Shown here piece after piece: positions 1-7,124 of a DNA stretch of 13,451 nucleotides. The DNA is from Proteobacteria bacterium UBA4575 (lineage in GTDB: Bacteria; Pseudomonadota; Gammaproteobacteria; UBA4575). Both the position numbers and the translations under genes were made by a program. Under the pieces are notes generated by a model. It had not been told where the DNA came from, made no database searches, and worked only from the letters and a program-made list of their open reading frames with translations. Positions within the stretch are counted from its first letter, which is position 1; each line of letters opens with the position of its first letter. The DNA is taken from positions 14,602 to 28,052 of the forward strand of contig DGKH01000015.1 of NCBI GenBank assembly GCA_002386945.1, given 5' to 3'.

Positions 1-359
1 TCTGTGACTGGTTTGCCGTATGCCTCTTCAATGATCTCTCTTGCTTCTTTACCAGAAAAAGGTGGCACCTTATCTTGCAGCTTAGCCAATTCATTGGCGA
101 TGTCATCGGATAACAGGTCGCGTCGAGTTGAAAGCGCTTGGCCAAACTTAACAAATATTGGACCCAAGTCTTCCAGCACTCGTCGTATGCGCACACCATG
201 CGATATATCGACACGACGAAACCAATGCCAAGGCATCAGTAATAATAGGAAACGAATCGGACGAAATAAGTGGACTGCAAAAATGACTTCTTCCAAGCCA
301 TGCTTGACCAACGTGACATTGATCTGAAATATTCGGTAAAACTGTCTTAGCAGGCGCAT
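1..359 (-). CDS. ubiB: UbiB, ubiquinone biosynthesis atypical kinase/ATPase (N-terminal part, cut by window edge)
   Basis: The minus strand from ATG at 359 stays open to the window edge, giving 119 codons of a protein that is normally about 540 residues. The visible part contains the family hallmark [13 protein letters not shown], with the KxGQ motif at residues 71-74, in the N-terminal extension unique to the UbiB/ADCK/COQ8 atypical kinase family. It is preceded by a basic, hydrophobic segment (about residues 30-45). Family knowledge: UbiB is an inner-membrane-associated ATPase that supports the ubiquinone biosynthesis complex; the C-terminal membrane segments lie outside the window. It starts 18 bases after the ubiJ stop and follows ubiE-ubiJ, the usual ubiE-ubiJ-ubiB order, so co-transcription is likely. 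The identification is firm; the completeness of the gene cannot be judged here. Confidence 0.95.
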   Translation of the reverse strand, partial: MRLLRQFYRIFQINVTLVKHGLEEVIFAVHLFRPIRFLLLLMPWHWFRRVDISHGVRIRRVLEDLGPIFVKFGQALSTRRDLLSDDIANELAKLQDKVPPFSGKEAREIIEEAYGKPVT

Positions 360-377
360 AGTAGAATATAGTCTCAG

Positions 378-971
378 TTAACGATCACGTTCATGGTGTT
401 TAATACGCGCTTCTAGTCTATCGGCATCAGCTCGTAATTGGTCTACATCCTGAATGAACTGTTGCACTTCAGATGCGCCGGCAGAGATGTGCAGATTATC
501 TTGTAGATGATCTCGAACATCCTGCTTAAAGTTGTCATGTTGCCTATGCATGAAACCACGTAAGACATCAAAACCCTGTCCCATCCGATGTGCTACTGCT
601 TCACCGGTATAACTGGCGATAAGGCCTGTCCAATCAATTTCTATCTGTCGCAGTGCGTGTTGAAAAGTACTTGCGACATGCGCATCGCCTTCAATCGTAA
701 TGGCGCCAGATTGCATTAACTGATTACTGTCTACGCGCAAAAATAAATCAGGCAGGACCTTCACCGAAACCTCTAGTACAACATCTACAGCACGCTCATC
801 TACCGGCAGCTGCAGGCGTTTGTTTTTAACTTCCATCTGCAGCAATAGTTCTAACTCTGTAATACGCAAAGCAATGATGCGACCATCAATCGAGTCGATC
901 GCATTCGCTCGCTCTGGATCTAAATCCAGATAACGATTTAATGCTGAAATTAAGAGTTCATTAATAGACAT
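378..971 (-). CDS. ubiJ: UbiJ, ubiquinone biosynthesis accessory factor with SCP2 lipid-binding domain
   Basis: A 197-residue protein, close to the usual length of about 200. Residues roughly 15-110 fit an SCP2-like sterol/lipid-carrier domain (alternating beta pattern around residues 30-85, then GAITIEGDA near 89-97). The C-terminal region (about 165-195) is a charged heptad-like helix of the kind seen in UbiJ. Family knowledge: with UbiK, UbiJ acts as a lipid-binding assembly factor for the soluble Ubi complex that carries out the later ring modifications of ubiquinone. The gene sits between ubiE (7 bases upstream) and ubiB (18 bases downstream), and this position is itself diagnostic because UbiJ sequences are poorly conserved. 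No terminator is seen on either side, so it is probably in the same transcript. Confidence 0.92.
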   Translation of the reverse strand: MSINELLISALNRYLDLDPERANAIDSIDGRIIALRITELELLLQMEVKNKRLQLPVDERAVDVVLEVSVKVLPDLFLRVDSNQLMQSGAITIEGDAHVASTFQHALRQIEIDWTGLIASYTGEAVAHRMGQGFDVLRGFMHRQHDNFKQDVRDHLQDNLHISAGASEVQQFIQDVDQLRADADRLEARIKHHERDR

Positions 972-978
972 CAGACAC

Positions 979-1725
979 CTAGTACTTATAACCGATGTGT
1001 GCTGCCACTATACCGCCAGTCATGTTAGTGAATTTACAGCGATCGAAGCCGGCAGCATAAAACATGGTTTGCAGACTTTCTTGATCGGGGTGCATGCGAA
1101 TAGATTCAGCCAGATAACGATAGCTATCGGCATCATTAGCAACCAACTGCCCCATACGCGGCAGGATTGAGAATGAATAAAGATCATAGGCTGGTTTTAG
1201 AAATGCATTCGGCTTTGAGAATTCTAAAACAATGAATTTGCCACCCGGCTTAAGTTTGGCGTAGGCAGAGGCTAGGCAACGCTCTTTAAACGTCACATTA
1301 CGCAAACCAAATGCCATCGTAATCAGATCAAAACTATTATCAGGAAACGGCAATGCTTCGGCATCGGCCAAGACATACTCTATCTCGCCAATACTACCCT
1401 TGTTGATAATTTTGGCACGACCCTCTGCTAGCATTTCAGCATTAATGTCAGAACAAATGACGCGACCCTCTGCACCCATCTTGTTACGGATGGCATAGGC
1501 CAAATCACCGGTGCCACCGGCGAGATCAAGAATAGTTTGGCCTGGGCGTATGCCGGCGATCTGTAGAGTGAATTTTTTCCAGAGTCGATGCAGGCCAAAC
1601 GACATGAGGTCATTCATGACATCATATTTGCCCGCTACCGATTCAAATACTTCACGCACCCGCTCAGTCTTCTCACTGGCGCTAACTTTGCTGTAGCCAA
1701 AATCGGTTTGTTCGTTATCTTTCAT
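979..1725 (-). CDS. ubiE: UbiE, ubiquinone/menaquinone C-methyltransferase
   Basis: A 248-residue class I SAM-dependent methyltransferase that methylates the benzoquinol (or naphthoquinol) ring in ubiquinone or menaquinone synthesis. Visible signatures: the UbiE motif [17 protein letters not shown] (residues 34-50), the SAM-binding glycine loop [12 protein letters not shown] (65-76), the acidic residue D93 after beta-2, and FGLRNVT (139-145). The C terminus reads [15 protein letters not shown], where many homologues have a basic residue before GYK; here it is isoleucine, a mild deviation of unknown meaning. Length matches the family. The ATG at 1725 is 9 bases downstream of the DUF971 stop and has only a weak ribosome-binding site, which suggests translational coupling. 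ubiJ follows 7 bases later. Confidence 0.97.
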   Translation of the reverse strand: MKDNEQTDFGYSKVSASEKTERVREVFESVAGKYDVMNDLMSFGLHRLWKKFTLQIAGIRPGQTILDLAGGTGDLAYAIRNKMGAEGRVICSDINAEMLAEGRAKIINKGSIGEIEYVLADAEALPFPDNSFDLITMAFGLRNVTFKERCLASAYAKLKPGGKFIVLEFSKPNAFLKPAYDLYSFSILPRMGQLVANDADSYRYLAESIRMHPDQESLQTMFYAAGFDRCKFTNMTGGIVAAHIGYKY

Positions 1726-1734
1726 CGTTGGTTT

Positions 1735-2097
1735 CTAGTGAGTGCTGTGTGTATGACCTGCTGCGGCCAATCTATCGAGGTAGTCCTGCCAGCGACGATC
1801 ACGTTCGGCACCGAGCTGATACAAGTATTCAAAGGTATAAAAACCAGAGTCATGATTATCATCAAACACCAATCTAACAGCGTAATTACCCACTGGATCA
1901 ATCGCTGAGATATTGACGTCTTCCTTGCCGACTTGCAGTACCTCTTGCCCTGGGCCATGACCTGTCACTTCAGCAGATGGTGAGTACACACGTAGGAACT
2001 CACAAGAGAGCTCAAAGCGCTGCCCATTATCAAAGCCTACTTCCAGAATACGTGATTTTTGATGTAACTGGATTTCGGTTAGGTTTATTTTTGCCAT
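1735..2097 (-). CDS. DUF971 (gamma-butyrobetaine-hydroxylase-like N-terminal domain) protein
   Basis: A 120-residue single-domain protein of the DUF971/GBBH-like N-terminal family. Diagnostic stretches are SPSAEVTGHGPGQ (residues 39-51), the IDPVGNYAVRLVFDD segment (66-80) and FYTFEYLYQLG (86-96). The tail is histidine-rich (GHTHSTH). In larger eukaryotic and bacterial enzymes this fold is an N-terminal zinc-binding module; the free-standing bacterial protein has no established reaction that I know of, and links to Fe-S or metal handling are only suggestive. It lies 12 bases after hslU and 9 bases before ubiE, an arrangement common in gammaproteobacteria. The ATG at 2097 has an AAGGA-like ribosome site upstream. 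Family membership is firm; function is open. Confidence 0.9.
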   Translation of the reverse strand: MAKINLTEIQLHQKSRILEVGFDNGQRFELSCEFLRVYSPSAEVTGHGPGQEVLQVGKEDVNISAIDPVGNYAVRLVFDDNHDSGFYTFEYLYQLGAERDRRWQDYLDRLAAAGHTHSTH

Positions 2098-2109
2098 GGT
2101 CTTTCCTTG

Positions 2110-3438
2110 TTAGAGTATGTAACGGCTCAGATCTTCATCTTTACTGAGCTCTGAAACGTGTTGATCGACATAAGCCTCATCGATCATAAAAGCTTGTCCA
2201 TCTTTATCAGGCGCTTCAAAAGAGATCTTCTCTAAGAGGCGCTCCATAATCGTGTGCAATCGTCGAGCACCAATATTCTCAGTGCGTTCATTCACATCAA
2301 AGGCCGTTTGGGCGATGCTTTTTATTGCCTCATCACTAAATTCTAAACTGACACCTTCGGTCGCCATCAAAGCGATGTATTGCTCAATCAAACATGCCTT
2401 TGGTTCAGTCAGAATACGGGTGAAGTCTTCTGCTGATAAGGCTTCCAATTCAACACGAATCGGCATACGTCCCTGCAACTCAGGGATAAGGTCTGTTGGC
2501 TTGGTTAGATGAAACGCACCTGATGCAATAAAGAGTATGTGATCGGTCTTAATCATGCCGTACTTAGTCGATACTGTGCAGCCCTCTATCAGGGGTAATA
2601 AATCACGTTGTACGCCCTCCCGAGAAACATCAGCACCGGCATATTCGCCACTCTTGGCAACCTTATCGATCTCATCCAAGAAGACGATCCCATTTTGCTC
2701 TACCAAGGTAACGGCCAAGGCCTTAACATCATCTTCATTAATGAGTTTCTGTGCCTCTTCAGTCAGTAAGAGTTTCTGCGCCTGCTTAATCGTTAGCTTA
2801 CGTTTTTGGGTTTGCTCATCATTCATGTTTTGAAATAGGCTTTGCATCTGGCTGGCCATTTCTTCCATGCCTGGCGGCGTCATAATCTCAATACCGACCG
2901 GCACACTGAGTACGTCAATTTCGATCTCAGTATCGTCTAAGTCGCCTTCACGTAATTTCTTACGGAATTTCTGCCGGGTATCACTAGCAAAGCCATTTTC
3001 TGAACTACCGTTATCGCTCTTTGGTGGCGGCACTAAGCAATCTAAAATACGTTCTTCTACCGCCTCTTCAGCACGGTATTCCACCTTTTCCACTTCTGTC
3101 TCACGCACCATTTTAATGGCACTTTCCATCAGGTCACGAATAATAGATTCAACATCTCTACCGACATAACCGACTTCTGTGAATTTGGTCGCCTCAATCT
3201 TAATAAAGGGTGCCCGTGCCAGACGCGCTAGGCGACGTGCAATCTCGGTCTTACCAACACCCGTTGGACCAATCATCAAGATATTCTTAGGTGTCACTTC
3301 CATCTGTAGTGATTCATCTAACTGCATACGGCGCCAGCGATTACGTAAGGCAATAGCAACTGCACGTTTCGCCTCACCTTGACCGACAATATGGTGATTT
3401 AATTCTTCTACAATCTCACGTGGAGTCATGTCAGACAT
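2110..3438 (-). CDS. hslU: HslU (ClpY), ATPase subunit of the HslVU protease
   Basis: A 442-residue AAA+ unfoldase, the normal HslU length. In order: an N-terminal [16 protein letters not shown] segment, Walker A GPTGVGKT (57-64), the GYVGR pore loop (90-94), the inserted intermediate (I) domain (about 110-240, charged and helical), Walker [10 protein letters not shown] (251-259), the arginine-finger region [11 protein letters not shown] (321-331), sensor 2 in NIGARRLHT (388-396), and the C-terminal tail LSRYIL that docks into HslV pockets. It forms hexamers that unfold substrates and feed them to HslV in the cytoplasm. The ATG at 3438 lies 2 bases after the hslV stop, so the two genes are almost certainly translationally coupled. 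All expected catalytic residues appear intact. Confidence 0.98.
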   Translation of the reverse strand: MSDMTPREIVEELNHHIVGQGEAKRAVAIALRNRWRRMQLDESLQMEVTPKNILMIGPTGVGKTEIARRLARLARAPFIKIEATKFTEVGYVGRDVESIIRDLMESAIKMVRETEVEKVEYRAEEAVEERILDCLVPPPKSDNGSSENGFASDTRQKFRKKLREGDLDDTEIEIDVLSVPVGIEIMTPPGMEEMASQMQSLFQNMNDEQTQKRKLTIKQAQKLLLTEEAQKLINEDDVKALAVTLVEQNGIVFLDEIDKVAKSGEYAGADVSREGVQRDLLPLIEGCTVSTKYGMIKTDHILFIASGAFHLTKPTDLIPELQGRMPIRVELEALSAEDFTRILTEPKACLIEQYIALMATEGVSLEFSDEAIKSIAQTAFDVNERTENIGARRLHTIMERLLEKISFEAPDKDGQAFMIDEAYVDQHVSELSKDEDLSRYIL

Positions 3439-3440
3439 AC

Positions 3441-3992
3441 TCAGACCTCCTCAGCCATAATCAGCTCTTCAATAGTTAAGTGCTGATTAGTGTAAATACA
3501 AATAGAGGCGGCAATGTTGAGTGAGTTTTCAACAATTGAACGAGCGTCTAGCTCGGTGTGCTCGAGTAGCGCTTGACCTGCCGCTTGAGCAAAGGGCCCG
3601 CCTGAGCCAATAGATATAAGGTCACCTTCCGGCTCAATCACATCACCATTACCCGAGATGACTAAGGAAGTCGTCACGTCGGCTACTATTAATAGGGCCT
3701 CTAGTCGACGCAACATACGGTCACTGCGCCAATCCTTAGCCAATTCAACGGCCGCGCGCGTCAGGTGTCCGCCATGCTTCTCTAACTTGCCTTCAAATCG
3801 CTCAAACAGGGTAAAGGCATCTGCCGTACCCCCAGCAAAGCCTGCCAACACACGATTTTGATATAACCGTCTGACTTTATTCGCATTTGCCTTCATGATG
3901 GTATTGCCAAGCGTTACCTGACCATCACCACCCAGCACGACTTGATTACCCCTTCGTACAGAGACGATAGTGGTACCAATAAATTGTTCCAT
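3441..3992 (-). CDS. hslV: HslV (ClpQ), threonine peptidase subunit of the HslVU protease
   Basis: A 183-residue N-terminal-nucleophile hydrolase. The mature enzyme should start at Thr7 (TTIVSVRRG), so this protein has a six-residue leader MEQFIG ahead of the catalytic threonine; E. coli HslV has only the initiator Met there. Other active-site positions are present: D23 in GGDGQ, K39 in NANKVRRL, and S130 in GSGG. No alternative start codon sits at the TTIV position, so the leader must be removed, presumably autocatalytically. The ATG at 3992 has AGGA ten bases upstream. hslU follows after 2 bases. A 218-bp non-coding region precedes the gene; I could not find a convincing sigma-32 heat-shock promoter in it. 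Confidence 0.98.
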   Translation of the reverse strand: MEQFIGTTIVSVRRGNQVVLGGDGQVTLGNTIMKANANKVRRLYQNRVLAGFAGGTADAFTLFERFEGKLEKHGGHLTRAAVELAKDWRSDRMLRRLEALLIVADVTTSLVISGNGDVIEPEGDLISIGSGGPFAQAAGQALLEHTELDARSIVENSLNIAASICIYTNQHLTIEELIMAEEV

Positions 3993-4012
3993 CTTTAATT
4001 ATTCCTAACGCT

Positions 4013-4029
4013 ACCGAGTCACACTCGGT
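4013..4029 (-). promoter_or_regulatory. Hairpin in the presumed hslV 5' untranslated region
   Basis: ACCGAGT at 4013-4019 and ACTCGGT at 4023-4029 are perfect inverted repeats with a 3-base loop. The structure ends about 20 bases before the hslV ATG, just upstream of the AGGA ribosome site, and has no following U-run, so it is not an intrinsic terminator. From memory, a 5'-UTR stem-loop was reported to stabilise hslVU mRNA in E. coli; equivalence here is inference from position alone. Confidence 0.5.
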
Positions 4030-4108
4030 TAACTGTTCAATCTAGGCGCCATTCAGCGCTCTATCGGTAATTAATCCGCAACCAGGCCCAGATAAGGCAA
4101 TTTCGCTG

Positions 4109-4137
4109 CCCCTCTTCCCAATCCCCCGCAAAACCCC
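4109..4137 (-). other. Potential G-quadruplex motif upstream of hslV
   Basis: Read on the minus strand (the hslV sense strand), four guanine tracts of 4, 5, 3 and 4 bases occur in 29 bases, with loops of 6, 3 and 4 bases (TTTTGC, ATT, AAGA). This satisfies the usual G3+N1-7 pattern for an intramolecular G-quadruplex. It lies between xerC and hslV, roughly 117 bases before the hslV start. Whether it folds in DNA or in read-through RNA is unknown. Confidence 0.55.
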
Positions 4138-4210
4138 ACATGCAAACACTATCAACGGCATGTACCAGCGGTGCTAATTGTACACCAAGCATCTGTCACT
4201 GGCGGTAAAT

Positions 4211-5113
4211 CTAATCTTTTCGTGGCTTACGCGCACGCGGGTGGGCTTGGTCATAAACCTTGGATAAGTGCTGAAAATCCAGCTGTGTATAGATCTGTGT
4301 GGTACTGATATTCGAATGCCCCAATAATTCCTGTACAGCACGCAGGTCGCCACTGGATTCGAGCAGATGACTAGCAAACGAGTGACGCAGCATATGTGGG
4401 TGCAACTTGACGCCAGAAAGTACACTCTGTGCACGAATTTTTAATCTCAATTGAACTGCACGACGTGATAAACGGGTACCCCGTCGACTAATAAATAATG
4501 CGGACTCATCACCGGCCAACAGCAGTTGGCGCTCTTTTTGCCATCGCGCTACGGCTTTAAGCGCTGCCCCTCCAACCGGGAGATAACGCGTTTTATTACC
4601 CTTACCGGTCACCATTACCTGACCAGCACGCTGATCGATGTCGTTATTATTCAAACCCACCAACTCGGCCAAACGCAGACCTGAGGAATACATTATTTCG
4701 AGCATGGCATGATCGCGAATCTCTAAAACCTGCTGGCCTTCATCGGCCAGCAACTGATCCATCTGGTCGACATCCAGTAACTGTGGCAGTTTTTTTTCTT
4801 TTTTCGGCGCACGCACATCTGCAACTGGATTCACTTCGATCAGTTTATCTTTTAGTAAGTATCGGTAGAAACCACGTAGAGAGGAGAGTAATCGTTGACT
4901 GCTGCTACTGGCCAAGCCTTGGCGTCTACGTAAGCTAATAAAGGAACGCACATCATCGGCATCAACGTCTAAAAACTGATGTGTCCTTGAATCTTTCAGG
5001 AAACTTATAAAGCTAGTGACGTCCCGATTATAGGCATCCAAGGTCGCCTGAGAGTAGTGCTTAATGGCATGCAAATAAGCTAAATATTCGCGCAGTGTTG
5101 CGGCAGCATCCAT
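4211..5113 (-). CDS. xerC: XerC, site-specific tyrosine recombinase
   Basis: A 300-residue tyrosine recombinase, normal length for XerC. The N-terminal SAM-like core-binding domain spans about residues 1-90. The catalytic domain holds the full set of active residues: R147 in SSGLRLAE, K171 in TGKGNKTR, H240 and R243 in HPHMLRHSFASHLL, H266 in LGHSNIS, and the nucleophile Y275 in IYTQLDF. With XerD it resolves chromosome dimers at dif under FtsK control. Assignment to XerC rather than XerD rests on the context dapF-DUF484-xerC, the conserved arrangement in E. coli and relatives. It begins 13 bases after the DUF484 stop. The HAD-family gene (yigB) that follows xerC in E. coli is absent here. 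Confidence 0.96.
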   Translation of the reverse strand: MDAAATLREYLAYLHAIKHYSQATLDAYNRDVTSFISFLKDSRTHQFLDVDADDVRSFISLRRRQGLASSSSQRLLSSLRGFYRYLLKDKLIEVNPVADVRAPKKEKKLPQLLDVDQMDQLLADEGQQVLEIRDHAMLEIMYSSGLRLAELVGLNNNDIDQRAGQVMVTGKGNKTRYLPVGGAALKAVARWQKERQLLLAGDESALFISRRGTRLSRRAVQLRLKIRAQSVLSGVKLHPHMLRHSFASHLLESSGDLRAVQELLGHSNISTTQIYTQLDFQHLSKVYDQAHPRARKPRKD

Positions 5114-5126
5114 CGTCTATACGAGG

Positions 5127-5855
5127 CTAATCTTTTAACATTTTTTTAAATTTACGCCCAAGTAAATCCGCCAAGTTATCTAGGAACAAGGTGCCCATGC
5201 CCTCACGGAAACGCTCTTCATTCGTACTGGCTAGCAGGAGCACACCAAAGTTCTGATTGGCACGCAGGGGAATCGCAACGCCAGAGCGAACATTTAATTG
5301 TTCAGGGAAGAAGGTATTCAACTCTTCATCCATTAGGAATTGGCATTCGCGCTCATTCTCCAGAAAAATACTATGCAGTACAGGTTGCTCTAGTTCTTCT
5401 TCAGTCACTGACTGTTCTGGCGGTAACGCCCATTCATCATCGATAGCGGTCAGGCGCAAGCTAACCTCTAAGACTGGAAACTCATTACTTAATAAGTCAG
5501 ACACAACGGCAAAGATATTGTTGTTGTTCTCTGCCTCAATCATTCGCTGCGCGATACGATGTAATTGTTCTTGCAATACTTCATTATCTTGTGCGATTTG
5601 CACCAGCTGTAAAATATTACTTTCCAGCGATTGGTTCTTTTCTCTCAGCACAGCGACTTGTCGCTCAATCAAAGAGATAGCTCCACCACTACTATGCTGG
5701 AGTTTCACATCAGTCAGTAAGTCTGCATGCTGCTCAAAGAAACTGGGATTTTTTTCTAGGTATTCAGCCACTGCTTTTGCATCCAGCGCCTGCGCATTAT
5801 TTTGCTGCACATCTTCTTTTGGCATGATTTTCTCAACCTCAATATCTTTTGTCAT
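5127..5855 (-). CDS. DUF484 family protein (YigA-like, GAF-like fold)
   Basis: A 242-residue protein of the DUF484 family. The N-terminal signature includes VAEYLEKNPSFFEQHADLL (residues 29-47) and GGAISLIERQVAVLREKN (57-74), followed by a coiled-coil stretch to about residue 105 and then a GAF-like domain (about 105-240). No enzymatic residues are evident. The ATG at 5855 overlaps the dapF stop by four bases (ATGA), and xerC follows 13 bases later, matching the dapF-yigA-xerC order of E. coli. The family's biochemical role is not established; conserved linkage with dapF and xerC is the main clue. It is expected to be cytoplasmic, with no signal peptide or membrane segment. Confidence 0.92.
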   Translation of the reverse strand: MTKDIEVEKIMPKEDVQQNNAQALDAKAVAEYLEKNPSFFEQHADLLTDVKLQHSSGGAISLIERQVAVLREKNQSLESNILQLVQIAQDNEVLQEQLHRIAQRMIEAENNNNIFAVVSDLLSNEFPVLEVSLRLTAIDDEWALPPEQSVTEEELEQPVLHSIFLENERECQFLMDEELNTFFPEQLNVRSGVAIPLRANQNFGVLLLASTNEERFREGMGTLFLDNLADLLGRKFKKMLKD

Positions 5856-6682
5856 AACTCTACACTCCCAGAGAAGCTAAAGGCAGTCGGCCCGGTCATT
5901 AAAATATGCTGTGTGTCTGGATCAAAGCTCAAACTTAACTCACCGCCCGGCATACTAACTCGCAACTGATTATTGACTCGCTCAGTCTGTATAGCGGCAG
6001 CAGCAGCGGCACAGGCACCAGAACCACTTGCCATTGTCTCGCCTGCACCCCGCTCGAAAATACGTTGTTTAATCTGGTCTCGTCCCAGCACTTGCACAAA
6101 TTGCACATTACAACGTTTTGGAAAAGCAGGATGCATTTCTAACTCGGCACCAATTGCCTGAATGTCGACTGCATCCACATCATCCACAAAGAGCACTGCA
6201 TGTGGATTGCCGATATTAACCACCTCAAACTCAACATCAGCGCTAGTCAATTTCAGTCGATAAGGCGCTGAAGATTCTTCTGTAAGAAAGGGCACGTCCT
6301 CAGGCGAGAACACGGCCCGCCCCATATCAACTTCCACATCAATCTCATTCAATACTTTTAGATGCATGATGGCAGCTAAGGTTTGTACTTTAATTTCGTG
6401 TTTATCGGTTAAGCCAATCTTACGGACATACTGCGCAAAACAACGTGCGCCATTACCACATTGCTCGACTTCATTACCGTCGCTATTAAATATGCGGTAG
6501 GCAAAATCAACTGCAGCACTAGTGGCAGGCTCAACAACAAGGAGCTGATCAAAACCAATACTGGTATGACGCTGCGCTAAGGCAATGATCTGTTCTTTAC
6601 TAAGGTTAAATTTATTACGCGTCGCGTTCAGCATGACAAAGTCATTGCCAAGGCCATGCATTTTTACAAAATCTATTTTCAT
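5852..6682 (-). CDS. dapF: Diaminopimelate epimerase DapF with Ser in place of the second catalytic Cys
   Basis: A 276-residue two-lobed epimerase that converts LL-DAP to meso-DAP for peptidoglycan and lysine. The fold markers are present: HGLGNDFV (9-16), N66, the first catalytic cysteine C75 in EQCGNGARC, NIGNPHAV (156-163), N192, and E210-R211 in FERGAGET. The second catalytic cysteine (C217 of the H. influenzae enzyme), normally in a GETxAC-G-[ST]-G-A-C motif, is serine here: GETMASGSGAC, residue S219, codon AGT at 6026-6028. The cysteine at 224 is the second, non-catalytic one of that motif. Position 70 is also Asn where the family signature N-x-D-G-S has Ser. Everything else looks functional, so this is a point change rather than decay. 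The start has a good GGGAG ribosome site. The stop overlaps the DUF484 start. Confidence 0.95.
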   Translation of the reverse strand: MKIDFVKMHGLGNDFVMLNATRNKFNLSKEQIIALAQRHTSIGFDQLLVVEPATSAAVDFAYRIFNSDGNEVEQCGNGARCFAQYVRKIGLTDKHEIKVQTLAAIMHLKVLNEIDVEVDMGRAVFSPEDVPFLTEESSAPYRLKLTSADVEFEVVNIGNPHAVLFVDDVDAVDIQAIGAELEMHPAFPKRCNVQFVQVLGRDQIKQRIFERGAGETMASGSGACAAAAAAIQTERVNNQLRVSMPGGELSLSFDPDTQHILMTGPTAFSFSGSVEL

Positions 6683-6698
6683 GACGTCTCCCGCGAAA

Positions 6699-7103
6699 CT
6701 ACGCGATCAGTTGCTGAAATTGTTTCAAGATGCATTTATCCATGACCACTTGAATACCCGCCTGCTCTGCCTTACTAGCTGCAGCCTAATGCGACACACC
6801 CTCTTGCGCCCAAATTGCTGCGATCGATAGATCAATACATTCTTCAACCAGCGCTGGCATATATTCAGACGCCCTAAATATATTTACTAGATCAATCTTA
6901 AATGGAATGTCAGTCAGTGTTGTGTAGACCTGCTCTGACAAAATCTCATCGACTGCCGGCCGCACCGGAATAATACGATAACCATACTGTTGCATGGCTG
7001 TTGCAACTTGGTAGCTTGGCCGTTGCACTTTTGGCGATAGGCCAACTAGAGCAATAGTCTTCGACTCTAGTAAGAGTTCTTTTTGCTGCTCTAAGCCTAA
7101 CAC
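6699..7103 (-). pseudogene. CoA-binding (YccU-like) protein gene interrupted by an in-frame TAG
   Basis: Translation starts at GTG 7103, with a strong AAGGTGA ribosome site 7 bases upstream, and gives 105 residues ending at TAG (6786-6788). These match the first three quarters of the CoA-binding-domain family (E. coli YccU is about 137 residues): TIALVGLSPKVQRPSYQVA (17-35), the dinucleotide-fold start, then YRIIPVRP (41-48) and IWAQEGVSH (97-105). Past the stop, in the same frame, 28 more codons run to a TAG at 6699-6701 and include GIQVVMDKC, the conserved C-terminal VVMDRC-type motif. The full frame would be 134 residues with the amber codon where homologues commonly have Glu, so a single GAG-to-TAG change explains it. 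Family members bind CoA in a Rossmann fold; the cellular role is unclear. It lies between lysA (21 bases) and dapF. A sequencing error or suppression remain alternatives. Confidence 0.85.
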
Positions 7104-7124
7104 TAGCAGCTCACCTTAGAGTTG

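Larger units (their letters stand above)
3993..4210. other. Non-coding region between xerC and hslV
   Basis: This 218-bp stretch carries no credible gene. On the strand of hslV it holds a perfect 7-bp hairpin close to the hslV start (4013-4029) and a run of four G-tracts (4109-4137), both listed separately. There is no clear intrinsic terminator behind xerC (no strong stem followed by a U-run), so read-through from xerC into hslV is possible. I looked for a sigma-32 promoter (CTTGAA with CCCCAT-type box) on the hslV strand and did not find one. A sigma-70 pair is not convincing either: TTGCCT near 4092-4097 has only poor -10 partners. Confidence 0.6.

Noticed and set aside
2252..3382. Several plus-strand frames of 67-100 codons opposite hslU
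   Set aside because: They are shadows of the conserved hslU reading frame, with no motif or start signal of their own.
4056..4071. GGCGCC and AGCGCT palindromes upstream of hslV as a single operator
   Set aside because: Each is only a 6-bp self-palindrome and the two do not form a longer symmetric site, so chance is likely.
3993..4210. Sigma-32 heat-shock promoter for hslVU
   Set aside because: The C-rich text ACCCCACATG near 4133 looked like a -10 box but is on the plus strand, opposite to hslV; no matching element is on the hslV strand.
4174..4434. An 86-codon minus-strand frame overlapping the end of xerC
   Set aside because: It uses another frame across conserved catalytic XerC sequence (HPHMLRH to the nucleophile region) and resembles no protein family.
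5257..5880. A 207-codon plus-strand open frame opposite the DUF484 gene
   Set aside because: It is rich in Ser and Cys in the manner of antisense translation, has no ribosome site or family resemblance, and lies wholly over a well-supported gene on the other strand.
6786..6788. TAG as a pyrrolysine codon
   Set aside because: Pyrrolysine is not expected in this kind of organism, the family normally has an ordinary residue there, and a single-base nonsense change is simpler.
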